Shown here: one piece after another, positions 1 to 8,979 of the stretch
Layout: every line of letters begins with the position of its first letter
How positions within the stretch are numbered: position 1 is the stretch's first letter
Source: Chitinophaga sedimenti
Lineage (GTDB): Bacteria; Bacteroidota; Bacteroidia; Chitinophagales; Chitinophagaceae
Assembly: GCF_023156195.1 (NCBI RefSeq)
Contig: NZ_JAKUKA010000001.1
Location: 4,712,001 to 4,776,000 of the forward strand
Reading direction: 5' to 3'
DNA length: 64,000 bases
Program-made: the position numbers and the translations under genes
Notes under the pieces: model-generated
The model's database searches: none
The model's input: the letters and a program-made list of their open reading frames with translations, nothing else
Told to the model about the DNA's origin: nothing

Positions 1-564
1 GCCGTCGGGATTTAATCTTTTGAATTCATAATCCCGCTGGCCGAGTACGTATATCTGTCCGGCTGGCGTAAGCTGGTAATCTTTGACCGTACTGGTAAAC
101 AGCAGACGCACATTATTTATGAAATCCATATCCAGCTTACCATCCGGCAGCAGGCGGATGAGTTCTGTTTTTTTACCGTCAACGGTGAATTCACCGTCGA
201 GCAAGATTTTATCATCGGTCTGAACCGTTAATTCACTTGGCAGAACGCCGCTTACAAACACCTTAGCCAGGGTGGTCGTGTCGAACGCTGCATCGATGGA
301 ATCTACACCCACTAACCTGTACACACGTGTAGGCTTGCTGAAAGGGCCACCGGATTTTGTAAGTCCGCCTAGTACGACCATTTTACCGGATTTCTGATAA
401 CCAACATCCCATGCGGAAGCCTGCCAGGTGGGGTGTACAACAGGGGTAGATGGACCAGTACCAGGGCCGGTGGGCTCTTCGGGCGCATCATCGCCGGATT
501 CTTTTGCGCAGGCCAACACCAGCACTGCGAATGCCATCGGCAAGAGATAAAGCAAACGTTTCAT
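1..564 (-). CDS. Delta-60-repeat lipoprotein, N-terminal part
   Basis: The reading frame opens at an ATG at 564 and runs off the window edge without a stop, giving 188 residues. It begins with a lipoprotein signal peptide (MKRLLYLLPMAFAVLVLAC, lipobox Cys at residue 19) followed by an acidic Gly/Pro/Thr-rich linker (about residues 20-38). The rest carries repeated 'DGK...LLDGEF', 'IRLLPDGKLDMDF' and 'GQIYVLG...FKRLNPDG' segments, the pattern of delta-60 (DUF5122) beta-propeller-like repeats. It is therefore a surface or periplasmic lipoprotein; its ligand is unknown. The 3' end lies outside the window. No frameshift is seen in this part. Confidence 0.75.
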   Translation of the reverse strand, partial: MKRLLYLLPMAFAVLVLACAKESGDDAPEEPTGPGTGPSTPVVHPTWQASAWDVGYQKSGKMVVLGGLTKSGGPFSKPTRVYRLVGVDSIDAAFDTTTLAKVFVSGVLPSELTVQTDDKILLDGEFTVDGKKTELIRLLPDGKLDMDFINNVRLLFTSTVKDYQLTPAGQIYVLGQRDYEFKRLNPDG

Positions 565-687
565 TATTTCACATGTTTAGATAACGGAGATGTTTGGGGC
601 GTTTCGGGGATACAGCTAAAATAGCAGGAGCAAGATAGGGGGAAAAATAGAGGCGCAAATACTCATTTTTGAGGATGCAGGGACGGA

Positions 688-1062
688 TCAGTCCCTGCTT
701 TTGTCGTTATCGTCGCTATTCAGCTTATGTGTTTCTTTATCGTACATGCCTTCCAAATCGTCCATGATAGAGCCTTTCCAGAGCTTTGTGCCGGTAAAGT
801 AAGCGGTCCTGCCAATCATGTGGCCGGCCACCGGCGCGGTTAACACCAGGAAAAAAATGATGGCGAACACCTTGGTGGTGATCGATAAATCGAAAAAGAA
901 CACGGCCGCGGAGGCAAGGATCAACCCCACGCCCAGCGTGGCGGCTTTAATCGTTACAGACAGGCGAAGGTAAAAATCGGGCATACGTACAATGCCGATA
1001 GCGGCGACCAGCACCACCAGAGAGCCTATAGTAGCGAGAATCATTATAATAATATCAATCAT
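688..1062 (-). CDS. mrpG: Mrp Na+/H+ antiporter subunit G
   Basis: Last gene of the Mrp operon, about 124 residues, with three hydrophobic segments and the conserved subunit G core 'IGIVRMPDFYLRL' followed by 'TLGVGLILAS'. MrpG is a small inner-membrane subunit of the seven-protein sodium/proton antiporter. In the sequence as given there is no stop between subunit F and this gene, so F and G form one 213-residue frame; I place the start at the internal ATG (MIDIIIMILATIGS) because one A fewer in the preceding A-run would end subunit F in an ATGA overlap, as seen elsewhere in the operon. The C-terminus has a polar tail (about residues 95-124). Confidence 0.82.
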   Translation of the reverse strand: MIDIIIMILATIGSLVVLVAAIGIVRMPDFYLRLSVTIKAATLGVGLILASAAVFFFDLSITTKVFAIIFFLVLTAPVAGHMIGRTAYFTGTKLWKGSIMDDLEGMYDKETHKLNSDDNDKSRD

Positions 1063-1329
1063 TTTCTTTCTTTTTTCAAGATAATAGGAGAAAGCGACCG
1101 TGCCCAAAAACGCGATCAGGGCCAGGATCATACCATCATCGAGGAAGGTGGACTGGCCCGTTTGAATACTGTAAATAGTGATAATGCCGATGCCGACGGT
1201 AATCAGCAGGTCCAGCGCGATCACACGGTTCACCACGCCCGGCCCCTTAAAAAACCGGAAAGCCACCAGCAGCACGGACAGCGACAGGATGGGCAAAATC
1301 ACGTAATTCAAATAAGTTTGCAGGTTCAT
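1063..1329 (-). CDS. mrpF: Mrp Na+/H+ antiporter subunit F
   Basis: Small inner-membrane subunit, about 89 residues, three hydrophobic segments. Signature 'FRFFKGPGVVNRVIALDLL' matches the conserved MrpF region (gPs...RvvalDll). It starts inside the stop of mrpE (4-bp ATGA overlap), showing translational coupling. Its own stop is not seen: the frame continues through 'LEKRKK' into subunit G. A one-base excess in the A/T homopolymer near 1063-1080 explains this better than a natural F-G fusion, but a true fusion cannot be excluded from the sequence alone. Confidence 0.8.
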
Positions 1330-1802
1330 CTCAAAATATCTAATAACCGTTTTTCCAATCCTTCTTTCAACTGGCGAATGAAGGTTTCTTTATCGTCGAG
1401 GTACATCACGTGGATATACACTACCTTTTTATCGTCGCTAACATCAAGAATGAGTGTGCCGGGTGTGAGCGAAATAAAGTTGGTAAGAAAAGTAATTTCC
1501 AGGTCTGTTTTAGCATCCAGCGGGTATTTTACGATGCCCGGTCGCATGAAAAAGCGCGGTGTTATCACATCGTACGCTACCTGCAGGTTCGCTTTTATTA
1601 TTTCATACAGAAAGAAAAAGATAAAACTGAACACAGCGGGCACGCGTGTAAAATAGCGCTTACCATCTTCGTTTTTCTGTACCAACCACAGGATACCGTA
1701 ACTCAGTACAAATCCGAATACAAAATTGCCGAACCTGAACTCCCCGGTGAGCATCACCCACACCAGCGTCAGCGTAATGTTTAAGAGTAGTTGCTTAATC
1801 AT
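1326..1802 (-). CDS. mrpE: Mrp Na+/H+ antiporter subunit E
   Basis: Intact frame of 158 residues, the usual MrpE length. Two N-terminal membrane segments (about residues 5-40 and 55-80), then a soluble domain with the family motif 'FLTNFISLTPGTLILDVSDD' and 'VYIHVMYLD'. MrpE is needed for assembly or activity of the Mrp complex in the inner membrane. It starts 2 bp after the mrpD stop and overlaps mrpF by 4 bp, consistent with one polycistronic message. Confidence 0.92.
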   Translation of the reverse strand: MIKQLLLNITLTLVWVMLTGEFRFGNFVFGFVLSYGILWLVQKNEDGKRYFTRVPAVFSFIFFFLYEIIKANLQVAYDVITPRFFMRPGIVKYPLDAKTDLEITFLTNFISLTPGTLILDVSDDKKVVYIHVMYLDDKETFIRQLKEGLEKRLLDILR

Positions 1803-1804
1803 CG

Positions 1805-3333
1805 TTACTTTGCTTTTGTATTGTTAAAAGTGTCTGGCCCCAGCACGCTTTCGATATAGGCGTTAGGATGCAGCAGATCGTCTGCAATACGGGTCGACAA
1901 TACATTGATCTTTTCTGCGAAGAAACCGATGTACAGCGATACCACGGCCAGCATCACTACCGGCATCACGAGCATCCAGCGGCTGCGGGGCCGCATTTCG
2001 GCGAAGCTGTCCGTTTCGTCAAGGTGCGTCGGACGCCGTTTCCAGAAAATATCGCTCCACAGGCGGGCAATTACATATAACGTAACGAAACTTGCAACAA
2101 GCATGGCGGCCAGTAAGTACCATGCCTCTTGCGCGAACGTTTCGCCAAACAGGTAAATCTTTGGCCAGAAGCCGGAGAGCGGCGGAATACCTACCAGCGA
2201 AAACATGACCACTGCCATCAGCATCGATAGTTTAGGATAATCTTCGAACAGGCCGCCCTGTTCGTCCATATTCATCGTGCCGCGGATTTTGTTGATCAAC
2301 CCGGAAATGAGGAAAAGATTTGTTTTGACGATGACATCATGAATGAGATAAAACATGGTACCGGCCAGCGCCAGTCGTGTGTACAGCCCCAATCCACCCA
2401 ACAGGTAACCGATATGGCATACAATCAAATATGAAAACATCGTGCGTACCTGGTGTTTGCTGAGTGCGCCCAGCGCGCCGGTGATCAGCGTCAGGCTGGC
2501 TATAACCAGGAAAACAGTACGGGTAAAATCATCTGGAATAAATATTAAGGTATATACGCGTATCAGCGCATAGATGCCCACTTTGGTAAGTAACCCGCCG
2601 AAAATGGCGGCGATGGCCGAAGGTGGCGTGTGGTAAGACGAGGGCAACCAGAAGTACAGCGGGAATACGGCCGACTTAATCCCGAAACCGATGAAGAAGA
2701 GCAGCCCGGTAATGGCAACGAGTCCCTGGTTTTTACGGCCAGCATCTTTATAGAAAGATCGGCCATATTTAAGCTACCCGTTAACCCGTACAAGATGGCG
2801 ATGGCGGTGAGGAACATCACAGAGGCCAGCAGGTTGAGCGTCACATATTTGATACCGCCCTCCACCTGCGGTTTGCGGCCGCCCAACGTCATCAACACAA
2901 AAGAAGAAATGATAATCACCTCGAACCAAACATACAGGTTAAAGATATCGCCGGCGAGAAACGCGCCATTGAGGCCGAGTAACAGGAAATGAAAAATAGG
3001 GAAAAAGCCATATTGGATGCGTGCCTTGCTGATGCCTACGGTAGAATATAAACTCACGGCCAACCCGGTAATGCCGGTTAGCAGGATCATCGTGGCACTG
3101 AAAGCATCGGCCACGAACGTGATGCCGAATGGCGCGGCCCAGTTGCCGGCCTGTAAGGTGAGATGCCCGGCGTGCCAGGTCTCCGTAAATAATTGGATGC
3201 TCATACCCAGCGCGACAAGGCAGCCGATCACGCTCACGATTTGCTGGATGAGCACGCGGCGCCAGCAAAAAATGAGGATGATGGCGGTACAAAGGTGGCC
3301 TATCACCGGAAGAAGAAGATTACGTTCGATCAT
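1805..3333 (-). CDS. mrpD: Mrp Na+/H+ antiporter subunit D (frameshifted)
   Basis: NuoN/NuoL-related proton-translocating subunit of the Mrp antiporter, about 510 residues once rejoined, many membrane helices. The N-terminal frame (from the ATG at 3333) carries 'GAFLAGDIFNLYVWFEV', typical of MrpD; the C-terminal frame carries 'LPSSYHTPPSAIAAIFGGLL' and 'LIVCHIGYLLGGLG', conserved in the proton-translocating family. The two frames meet near 2731-2736 in a run of five T (A on the coding strand); one more base restores 'VKNQG...'. The start overlaps the mrpC stop by ATGA. I read it as an intact gene with an indel error rather than a pseudogene because the rest of the operon is conserved. Confidence 0.85.
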
Positions 3334-3682
3334 ATGCTGGTATCGGGTGTGTTAAGTTGATTAAGATCATCGGTTTGCACCAGTGCATGTACCCGTTTCA
3401 GTAATACGATGGCGAAAGATTGCAGCCCGAAGCTGATGACGATGGCGGTGAGGATCAGGGCCTGTGGTACAGGATCTGCATATACACCGGTCAGCGTTTT
3501 TTCAGCTTCAGGAATGATGGGCGGTTTACCGCGGGTGATACCCCAAGCAGGAAAATAAGCAGGTTGGCGCCGTTGCCGAGTAAGATCAGCCCGATCAGCA
3601 ATTTAACCATGCTTCTGCGCAGCATCATAAATATGCCGGTCCCGTAAAACACACCTATCAATATCAGTAATAGTAACTCCAT
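3330..3682 (-). CDS. mrpC: Mrp Na+/H+ antiporter subunit C (frameshifted)
   Basis: NuoK-like small membrane subunit. The first frame (from 3682) gives 'GVFYGTGIFMMLRRSMVKL' and 'IGLILLGNGANLLIF', the hallmark of MrpC/NuoK. It then breaks near 3525-3540; the next frame continues with 'DPVPQALILTAIVISFG', the conserved MrpC C-terminal helix, and ends 'LNQLNTPDTSI' with a TGA that overlaps the mrpD start. Rejoined length is about 117 residues, normal for the family. It follows mrpB by 3 bp. Confidence 0.85.
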
Positions 3683-3685
3683 AAC

Positions 3686-4099
3686 TCAAAGAATGCTGTC
3701 AGAAATAGTAAATAAGATGGTGAGCGTAATGCCGATCACCACGAAAAACACGCCGATATCGAAAAACAGCGGCGTACCGATGGAGCCTACGATAGGCACC
3801 TGCATGCTAAGCCATTCGGCGCTCATGAACGGTTTGCCCATAAACATAGGCACCAGTCCGCTGCCAAGTGCGAGCGACAAACCGACCGGGATAAATCCGC
3901 CCGGCGGAAACCGCAGCAGCTTGCGCGTATCTTTTAAACCATTGGCGAAAGCATGCAGTACAAACGCAATACTCGCGATCAATCCGCCTACAAATCCGCC
4001 ACCCGGACGGTAATGCCCCCTGAGCAGGATGAACACCGAAAACAGCAGCAACAGCGGCAACAGGTAGTTCGAGGCAGTTTTCAGGATAATACTTCTCAT
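3686..4099 (-). CDS. mrpB: Mrp Na+/H+ antiporter subunit B
   Basis: Intact 137-residue membrane protein with four hydrophobic segments. It contains the MrpB signature 'HYRPGGGFVGGLIASIAF' and the C-terminal 'TPLFFDIGVFFVVIGI'. It acts as a subunit of the Mrp sodium/proton antiporter in the inner membrane. It starts 3 bp after mrpA and is 3 bp before mrpC, so all three are co-transcribed. Confidence 0.93.
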   Translation of the reverse strand: MRSIILKTASNYLLPLLLLFSVFILLRGHYRPGGGFVGGLIASIAFVLHAFANGLKDTRKLLRFPPGGFIPVGLSLALGSGLVPMFMGKPFMSAEWLSMQVPIVGSIGTPLFFDIGVFFVVIGITLTILFTISDSIL

Positions 4100-4102
4100 A
4101 AG

Positions 4103-6385
4103 CTATTCTTTATTTTCTGTACCAATTCTCAATTTCATTAAGCTGTATACGCCCAGCGCGGCAATAGTCAGTACGGTGATCTCGATCATGGTATCGAAAC
4201 CCCGAAAATCGACCAGCATCACGTTTACTACGTTTTTCCCCTTACCGAGCAGGTAAGCATTTTCTGCATAGAACTCGCTCGTTTCCTTGGTGGTCGGCTC
4301 ATTCAGCGCTCCCAGTGCGATCACGGCGATGAGCAACCCGAATAGAGAAGCAATGAGCCCGTCGCGCCAGATGACTTTGCGGTCATTGATGCGCAGGAAG
4401 CGCGGCAGGCGGAATAATACGAGCACGAACAATACGACGGTCAGTGTATCGATGGTGAACTGCGTCATCGCCAGATCGGGTGCGCTGTAGATCACGAAGA
4501 ACAAGCAAATACAATATCCCACCACGCTCAAACTGGCCACCGCCGTGATTCTTGAGGAAGTGGAAAGACTTTTCCAGATGGCGGCAAGGATGATGACGAA
4601 GATAATTACATCGTATAAGCGGATATCGGAAGTGAGCGAGCGCCGGTCGAACGACAGGTGCACGCCAGACAGCAGCCGTGTTCCGAGTAAAAGAATAATA
4701 AAGATGATGATAAGACTTACATAGGAACGAAGGTTGCCATTGTGCATGATACGCGTGTAAAACCCGGAGAACCGCAACACGGCGTTCCCCATTTTGCCGA
4801 TCAGCTGTTGGGGCGCTGCACTTTGCAGTTTTTGCAACCACGTATTTCCCGGCGATCTGTAAAACCAGTAGAGCAAAAATCCACCTGCTAACGTAACACC
4901 ACTGAGTAAGAGCACGAGGTTGAAGCCGTGCCATATAGCCAATGACACGCCGGCGCCACCATACAGCGCATTTGCGAAAGGTTCAATAAGCGGATGCGTT
5001 AGTGCGGGGGCGATGCCGTACACCAGTCCGAGTAAAGCCAATATAATAGCGGGCAGCCAGAGGCGTGCATCGGGAAGATGCAGGTGGCTGTATGTTTCGG
5101 GCAGCTTACCGGCGAACGGCCGCCAGCCTACCTGGAAGCCGGAATACAAAACGAGTATGTTCGTCAGCACTGCCACTGCCGTCAGTGGCCAGTTACCCAG
5201 GGTAGCCGCATAAATTAAATCTTTTCCGATAAAGCCGTAAGTAAGCGGAATGCCTGCACTGGACAATGCCGCCAGCACACCTGCGACAGCTACCGGCCAC
5301 ATAACCTTCCGCAAACCGCCCAGTTGTTCAATGTTGCGGGTACCGGTTTCGTGATCGATGATACCTGCCACGAGGAAAAACGTGGCCTTATATAATGCAT
5401 GCACTAAAATAAATACACCCGCCGCCAGCAGTGCTTCGGATGTGCCGATGCCCAGCAGGAATACGAGCATGCCCAGGGCGGCGATAGTCGTGTAAGCAAG
5501 AATTTCCTTTGCGTCTTTGCGGAAAATGGCGTGGAATGCGGCAAATAACATGGTAACGCCACCAACGATGACCAGCGTATTATTCCAGAGGTCCGTGCCT
5601 CCCAGCACCGGCGTAAACCGGGCGAGCAGGTAAATGCCCGCTTTCACCATCGTAGCGGAATGCAGGTAGGCCGATACCGGCGTAGGCGCCACCATGGCGC
5701 CAGGCAGCCAGAAGTGGAAAGGAAACTGCGCGGACTTCGTAAACGCACCGCCAAAAATCAGCAGCACGATCCATAGGTAACTGCCATGATCGCGCAGCAA
5801 CCCTGGCGACGACAGTAAAGTGCCCAGCGAAAAACTGCCCGATGCCACACCTGCCAGCACGAAACCGGTCAGTAACAGGAAACCGCCGGCGCCGGTAATT
5901 GAAAGCGCCATCAGCGCGTTTTTGCGCGACTTCGGATCTTCGTTATTAAATCCAATAAGAAAATAAGAGCTGATACTCGTGAGTTCCCAGAATACGAGCA
6001 GCACGATCAGGTTATCGGCCAGCACGAGGCCTAACATCGCCGCCATAAACACGCTGAGGTAGCAAAAAAACCGGTCGAGGTGCGGATCTCCTTTTAAATA
6101 ATAAGAGGCGTACAGGAACACCCCGGCGCCAATGCCAGTAATCATCAATGCAAAAAGCAGGGAAAGACCATCGAGCCGCATATCTGCATTCACCCCCATT
6201 GACGGGATCCATTCATACGCGAAGGCGAGCGGGCCGCCGGCAACCTGCGGCAGATACGATAAAAAGAACAGAAACAGGCCGGCAGGCAACAGCGAGGGCG
6301 CCCAGGAAAAGTTCGTCCTGGTAAACCTGCCGCATAACAACCAAACCGGCGCCAATATAAAACCTGCAAGTACAGCTAAGAGCAT
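4103..6385 (-). CDS. mrpA: Mrp Na+/H+ antiporter subunit A
   Basis: Intact 760-residue polytopic membrane protein, first gene of the Mrp operon. The NuoL-like part (about residues 60-400) shows 'ELTSISSYFLIGFN', 'KSAQFPFHFWLPGAMVAPTP' and 'YLHSATMVKAGIYLLAR', the conserved proton-channel helices of the MrpA/NuoL family. The C-terminal part carries 'APDLAMTQFTIDTLTVVLF' and 'DFRGFDTMIEITVLTIAALG', the MrpA tail that resembles MrpB. Mrp exports Na+ in exchange for protons and supports pH and salt homeostasis. A long structured untranslated region precedes the gene. Confidence 0.95.
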   Translation of the reverse strand: MLLAVLAGFILAPVWLLCGRFTRTNFSWAPSLLPAGLFLFFLSYLPQVAGGPLAFAYEWIPSMGVNADMRLDGLSLLFALMITGIGAGVFLYASYYLKGDPHLDRFFCYLSVFMAAMLGLVLADNLIVLLVFWELTSISSYFLIGFNNEDPKSRKNALMALSITGAGGFLLLTGFVLAGVASGSFSLGTLLSSPGLLRDHGSYLWIVLLIFGGAFTKSAQFPFHFWLPGAMVAPTPVSAYLHSATMVKAGIYLLARFTPVLGGTDLWNNTLVIVGGVTMLFAAFHAIFRKDAKEILAYTTIAALGMLVFLLGIGTSEALLAAGVFILVHALYKATFFLVAGIIDHETGTRNIEQLGGLRKVMWPVAVAGVLAALSSAGIPLTYGFIGKDLIYAATLGNWPLTAVAVLTNILVLYSGFQVGWRPFAGKLPETYSHLHLPDARLWLPAIILALLGLVYGIAPALTHPLIEPFANALYGGAGVSLAIWHGFNLVLLLSGVTLAGGFLLYWFYRSPGNTWLQKLQSAAPQQLIGKMGNAVLRFSGFYTRIMHNGNLRSYVSLIIIFIILLLGTRLLSGVHLSFDRRSLTSDIRLYDVIIFVIILAAIWKSLSTSSRITAVASLSVVGYCICLFFVIYSAPDLAMTQFTIDTLTVVLFVLVLFRLPRFLRINDRKVIWRDGLIASLFGLLIAVIALGALNEPTTKETSEFYAENAYLLGKGKNVVNVMLVDFRGFDTMIEITVLTIAALGVYSLMKLRIGTENKE

Positions 6386-6640
6386 ACGGTTACTTTAGGA
6401 TAATAAGTGATAAAAATATCCACTACCGGGAAAAACATTCGCTATTTCCAGGAGGGTTACAGACGATCCGGCTCCTGCTGGTACCAGGCGCCGGTACGAA
6501 CATGAGATGGAAGGCGCCTGTACGATATGTCGGAAAATACTAAAAAAGCCCAAGGTGCGGCATGTTGCCCGCTGCTTATTCGCGGCTCACAGGCCCAAAA
6601 GCTGTGCTGTAGGGAGTTAGAGAAGATGAAATAAATTTTG
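6386..6640 (-). promoter_or_regulatory. Structured leader region upstream of mrpA, unidentified
   Basis: The roughly 430-bp gap between mrpA and the divergent sigma-factor gene has no credible gene. Its mrpA-proximal part has strong secondary structure: CAGGCGCC at 6485-6492 is the exact inverse of GGCGCCTG at 6513-6520, extended on both sides by GTAC with one bulge; farther upstream, GCGGCA (around 6558) pairs with TGCCCGC (around 6567) with one bulged C, followed by a T-run on the coding strand. The layout (hairpins within 90-230 nt of the start codon) fits a cis-acting leader RNA or attenuator, but I could not match it to a known riboswitch. Confidence 0.35.
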
Positions 6641-6789
6641 TGTGGCACCCACACATATAGCAAACTGTCAGGAAATACGGGTGTAACGGAGATGGATTAT
6701 CAACCTATTAATATAAAGTAAACTTTACACATATGACAATTTTACATATTATTTGGCCTAACGCATTGCTTTACCCGGATTTAGCCGAC

Positions 6790-6820
6790 TTGCACGCTCC
6801 CGCATAATATCCTATTTTTG
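6790..6820 (+). promoter_or_regulatory. Bacteroidota-type promoter of the ECF sigma gene
   Basis: TATTTTTG at 6813-6820 matches the Bacteroidota -7 consensus TAnnTTTG exactly. A TTG element at 6790-6792 lies 20 bp upstream, near the expected -33 position, though it matches the TTTG consensus only partly. The predicted transcript would start near 6825, which argues that translation starts downstream of the in-frame TTG at 6818. Confidence 0.45.
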
Positions 6821-6856
6821 CCGTTACCAACCCCGTCAAGGGATTCTCTGCATATT

Positions 6857-7463
6857 TTGACGTCATCAGAGCATGAAATACAGGATGAGGTTGTTTTAAT
6901 ACAACAGTTTCGCTCCGGGAGTGAGGAGGCGTTTACCACGCTATATCAACACCTGTACCGCCGCGTATACTGGTTTGCCAAAAAATTTGTGGAGGATACG
7001 GAATGCCCGCGACCTTACCGCCGAAACCTTTGTACAACTCTGGCAGCAACGCCAAACCTTCCATTCCCTCGACGCCATCTCCGCTTTCTTATATGTAACC
7101 GTCCGCAACAAGTGCTTCAACCTGTTGAAACATCGTAAAATGAAGGCCAGCCACGAGCAGGACCTGCTGCGATTGTTAACCGAGCGGGGAGAAGACAGCT
7201 TCTTCGAAGAACAGGTGCGCATCCAACTGGTGAGCCGCATTTATGCCGAAATCAATAAGCTACCTGCCCGCATGCGGGAAATCTTCCTGCTGTCGTACCG
7301 CGATGGCCTGAAGCCGGCCGAGATTGCGGAGCTGCTCCAGATAAAAGCGCAAACTGTTACCAACCAGCGGGTTAGTGCCGTTAAGTTGTTACAAATCGCA
7401 CTTGGCGACAACCTCCTTACCGTAGCCCTCCTGTTGCTCCCGGATCGTCCCGATCTGTTCTAA
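6857..7463 (+). CDS. ECF RNA polymerase sigma factor (frameshifted)
   Basis: FecI-like extracytoplasmic-function sigma factor of about 200 residues. Region 2 is in the first frame ('SEEAFTTLYQHLYRRVYWFA') and continues after a frame change near 6998-7002 as 'NARDLTAETFVQLWQ'; region 4 reads 'MREIFLLSYRDGLKPAEIAE' with the helix-turn-helix following. No ATG lies in frame near the start; the in-frame TTG codons are at 6818 (inside the likely promoter) and 6857, and I chose 6857. Immediately downstream are fecR and a SusC with an STN domain, the classic set in which the SusC receptor signals through FecR to this sigma factor to activate the operon. Confidence 0.82.
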
Positions 7464-7531
7464 AGCCGCGTTCTCTTAAAAAATTTCATTTTTGACTGGT
7501 TGATTCGCCTCCGTGGATTGTAGTATAAGCA

Positions 7532-8733
7532 ATGATGACGGTAACCAACCTAACCGATCTCCTGCTGAAGCATCTGCATGGAAATCTGTCTGAACAAGAG
7601 CAGCAAGCGCTGGACCAATGGATTGCTGAGTCTGCGCGCAACCGCCGTTTTTTTGAATCTGTGGATGATGAGGAACAACTGAGATTGCAACTGCTCGCTT
7701 TCCACCAGGAAGAAATGGAGGATAACGAAGCACTTATTCTTTCCAAGATCCGCCAGCGGATAGGCGCTGGCATACCCGCTAAGCCCGTACGCAGCATCAG
7801 CCCTGTCTGGCGTTGGAGCGGCGTAGCGGCAGCATCCGTATTGCTCGCGGTAGCGGTTGGCGCCTACATGTGGTCTCAAAAGGAAAAAACTGCTCCTGCA
7901 GCCGTAGCCGCCCATCAACCCGAAATACTACCGGCAAAAATGGCGCGATCCTCACCCTCGGCGACGGCAGCCAGGTGGTACTTGATAGCCTGGGTAACGG
8001 TGTAATAGGCATCCAGAACGGAACGAAGCTCTCCCTGCAAAACGGTGAACTAACTTATAACGGTGGAGATCCAACCGCCACTATTATATATAATAACCTT
8101 TCTACACCGCGCGGCCGGCAGTTCCGTGTATTATTGCCCGACGGGACCAAGGTTTGGCTAAATGCTGCCAGCTCTCTCCGCTATCCAACTGCCTTCGTCG
8201 GCGACAAGCGCGAAGTGGCGGTAGTGGGCGAAGTGTATTTCGAGGTAGCGAAAAATGCCGCGCAACCTTTCATCATCGATGTTGATGGTAAAGCGCGGAT
8301 TCAGGTGCTGGGTACTCGTTTTAACGTAAATGCCTATGCCAACGAAGCTTCCATCAGGACCACCCTGGTAGATGGCAGCGTAAAAGTATTTTCAGATGAA
8401 GACGCGTCGTTCGTGGTACTGCAGCCTGGCCAGCAGGCACAAATCAGCCATGCGAACGGCAGCGCCATCAAAGTGGTAAGTGATGCAGATGTAGACAAGG
8501 CCGTGGCCTGGAAAAGCGGCATCTTCAACTTTAACAACTCCAGCCTGCAGGAAGTAATGCGGCAGGTGGAACGCTGGTACGATATAGAAGTAGTGTACGA
8601 GAAGAATATTCCGGATATCACGTTCGGCGGTAAGCTGAGCAACGATGTGAGCCTTTCCGGGCTGTTACAGTCCCTTAAAGAATCCGATGTCAACTTCAGG
8701 ATTGAGGGCCGTAAAGTAATTGTATTGCCATAG
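7532..8733 (+). CDS. FecR family anti-sigma factor (frameshifted)
   Basis: Inner-membrane anti-sigma factor of about 400 residues. Residues 1-85 form the cytoplasmic sigma-binding domain ('LTDLLLKHLHGNLSEQEQQA'), residues about 92-108 the single membrane helix ('GVAAASVLLAVAVGAYMW'). The periplasmic FecR domain ('STPRGRQFRVLLPDGTKVWL', 'VVGEVYFEVAKNA') and a C-terminal DUF4974/STN-like domain ('VERWYDIEVVYEKN') follow in the second frame. The frame changes near 7932, where a further G in CCGGC restores 'LPGKNGAILTLG'. It would hold the upstream sigma factor until the SusC receptor signals through its STN domain. Confidence 0.88.
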
Positions 8734-8979
8734 AACAGATTCGTCAGATAGAATAATGCATGACTAAAGCTAATAGGTCTATATAGACAGCTAGTAATAA
8801 ATGATGTAACCATTTTTCAACCAACAAACTGCAACCAAAGTATGTCCAACACTGCTCTGCGCAGCCGGTGCAACGCGCCTGACAAGAGATCAGCCGTTCC
8901 GCGCCGCCTTATTAAACACAAGCAGCATGCTTCCGGAGACCCGGACAAACAGGATGCTCGCACATCCCTGACTACCGCC

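Noticed and set aside
6480..6610. Match to a SAM-, cobalamin- or TPP-type riboswitch
   Set aside because: Only short fragments such as GGCAAC resemble these classes; the conserved cores are absent.
6457..6663. 68-codon minus-strand open frame upstream of mrpA
   Set aside because: No family resemblance; it lies across the hairpins of the leader and its composition is that of non-coding DNA.
8842..8979. Upstream start for the first SusC, adding 46 basic residues
   Set aside because: It would bury the signal peptide; the ATG at 8980 directly precedes the hydrophobic segment.
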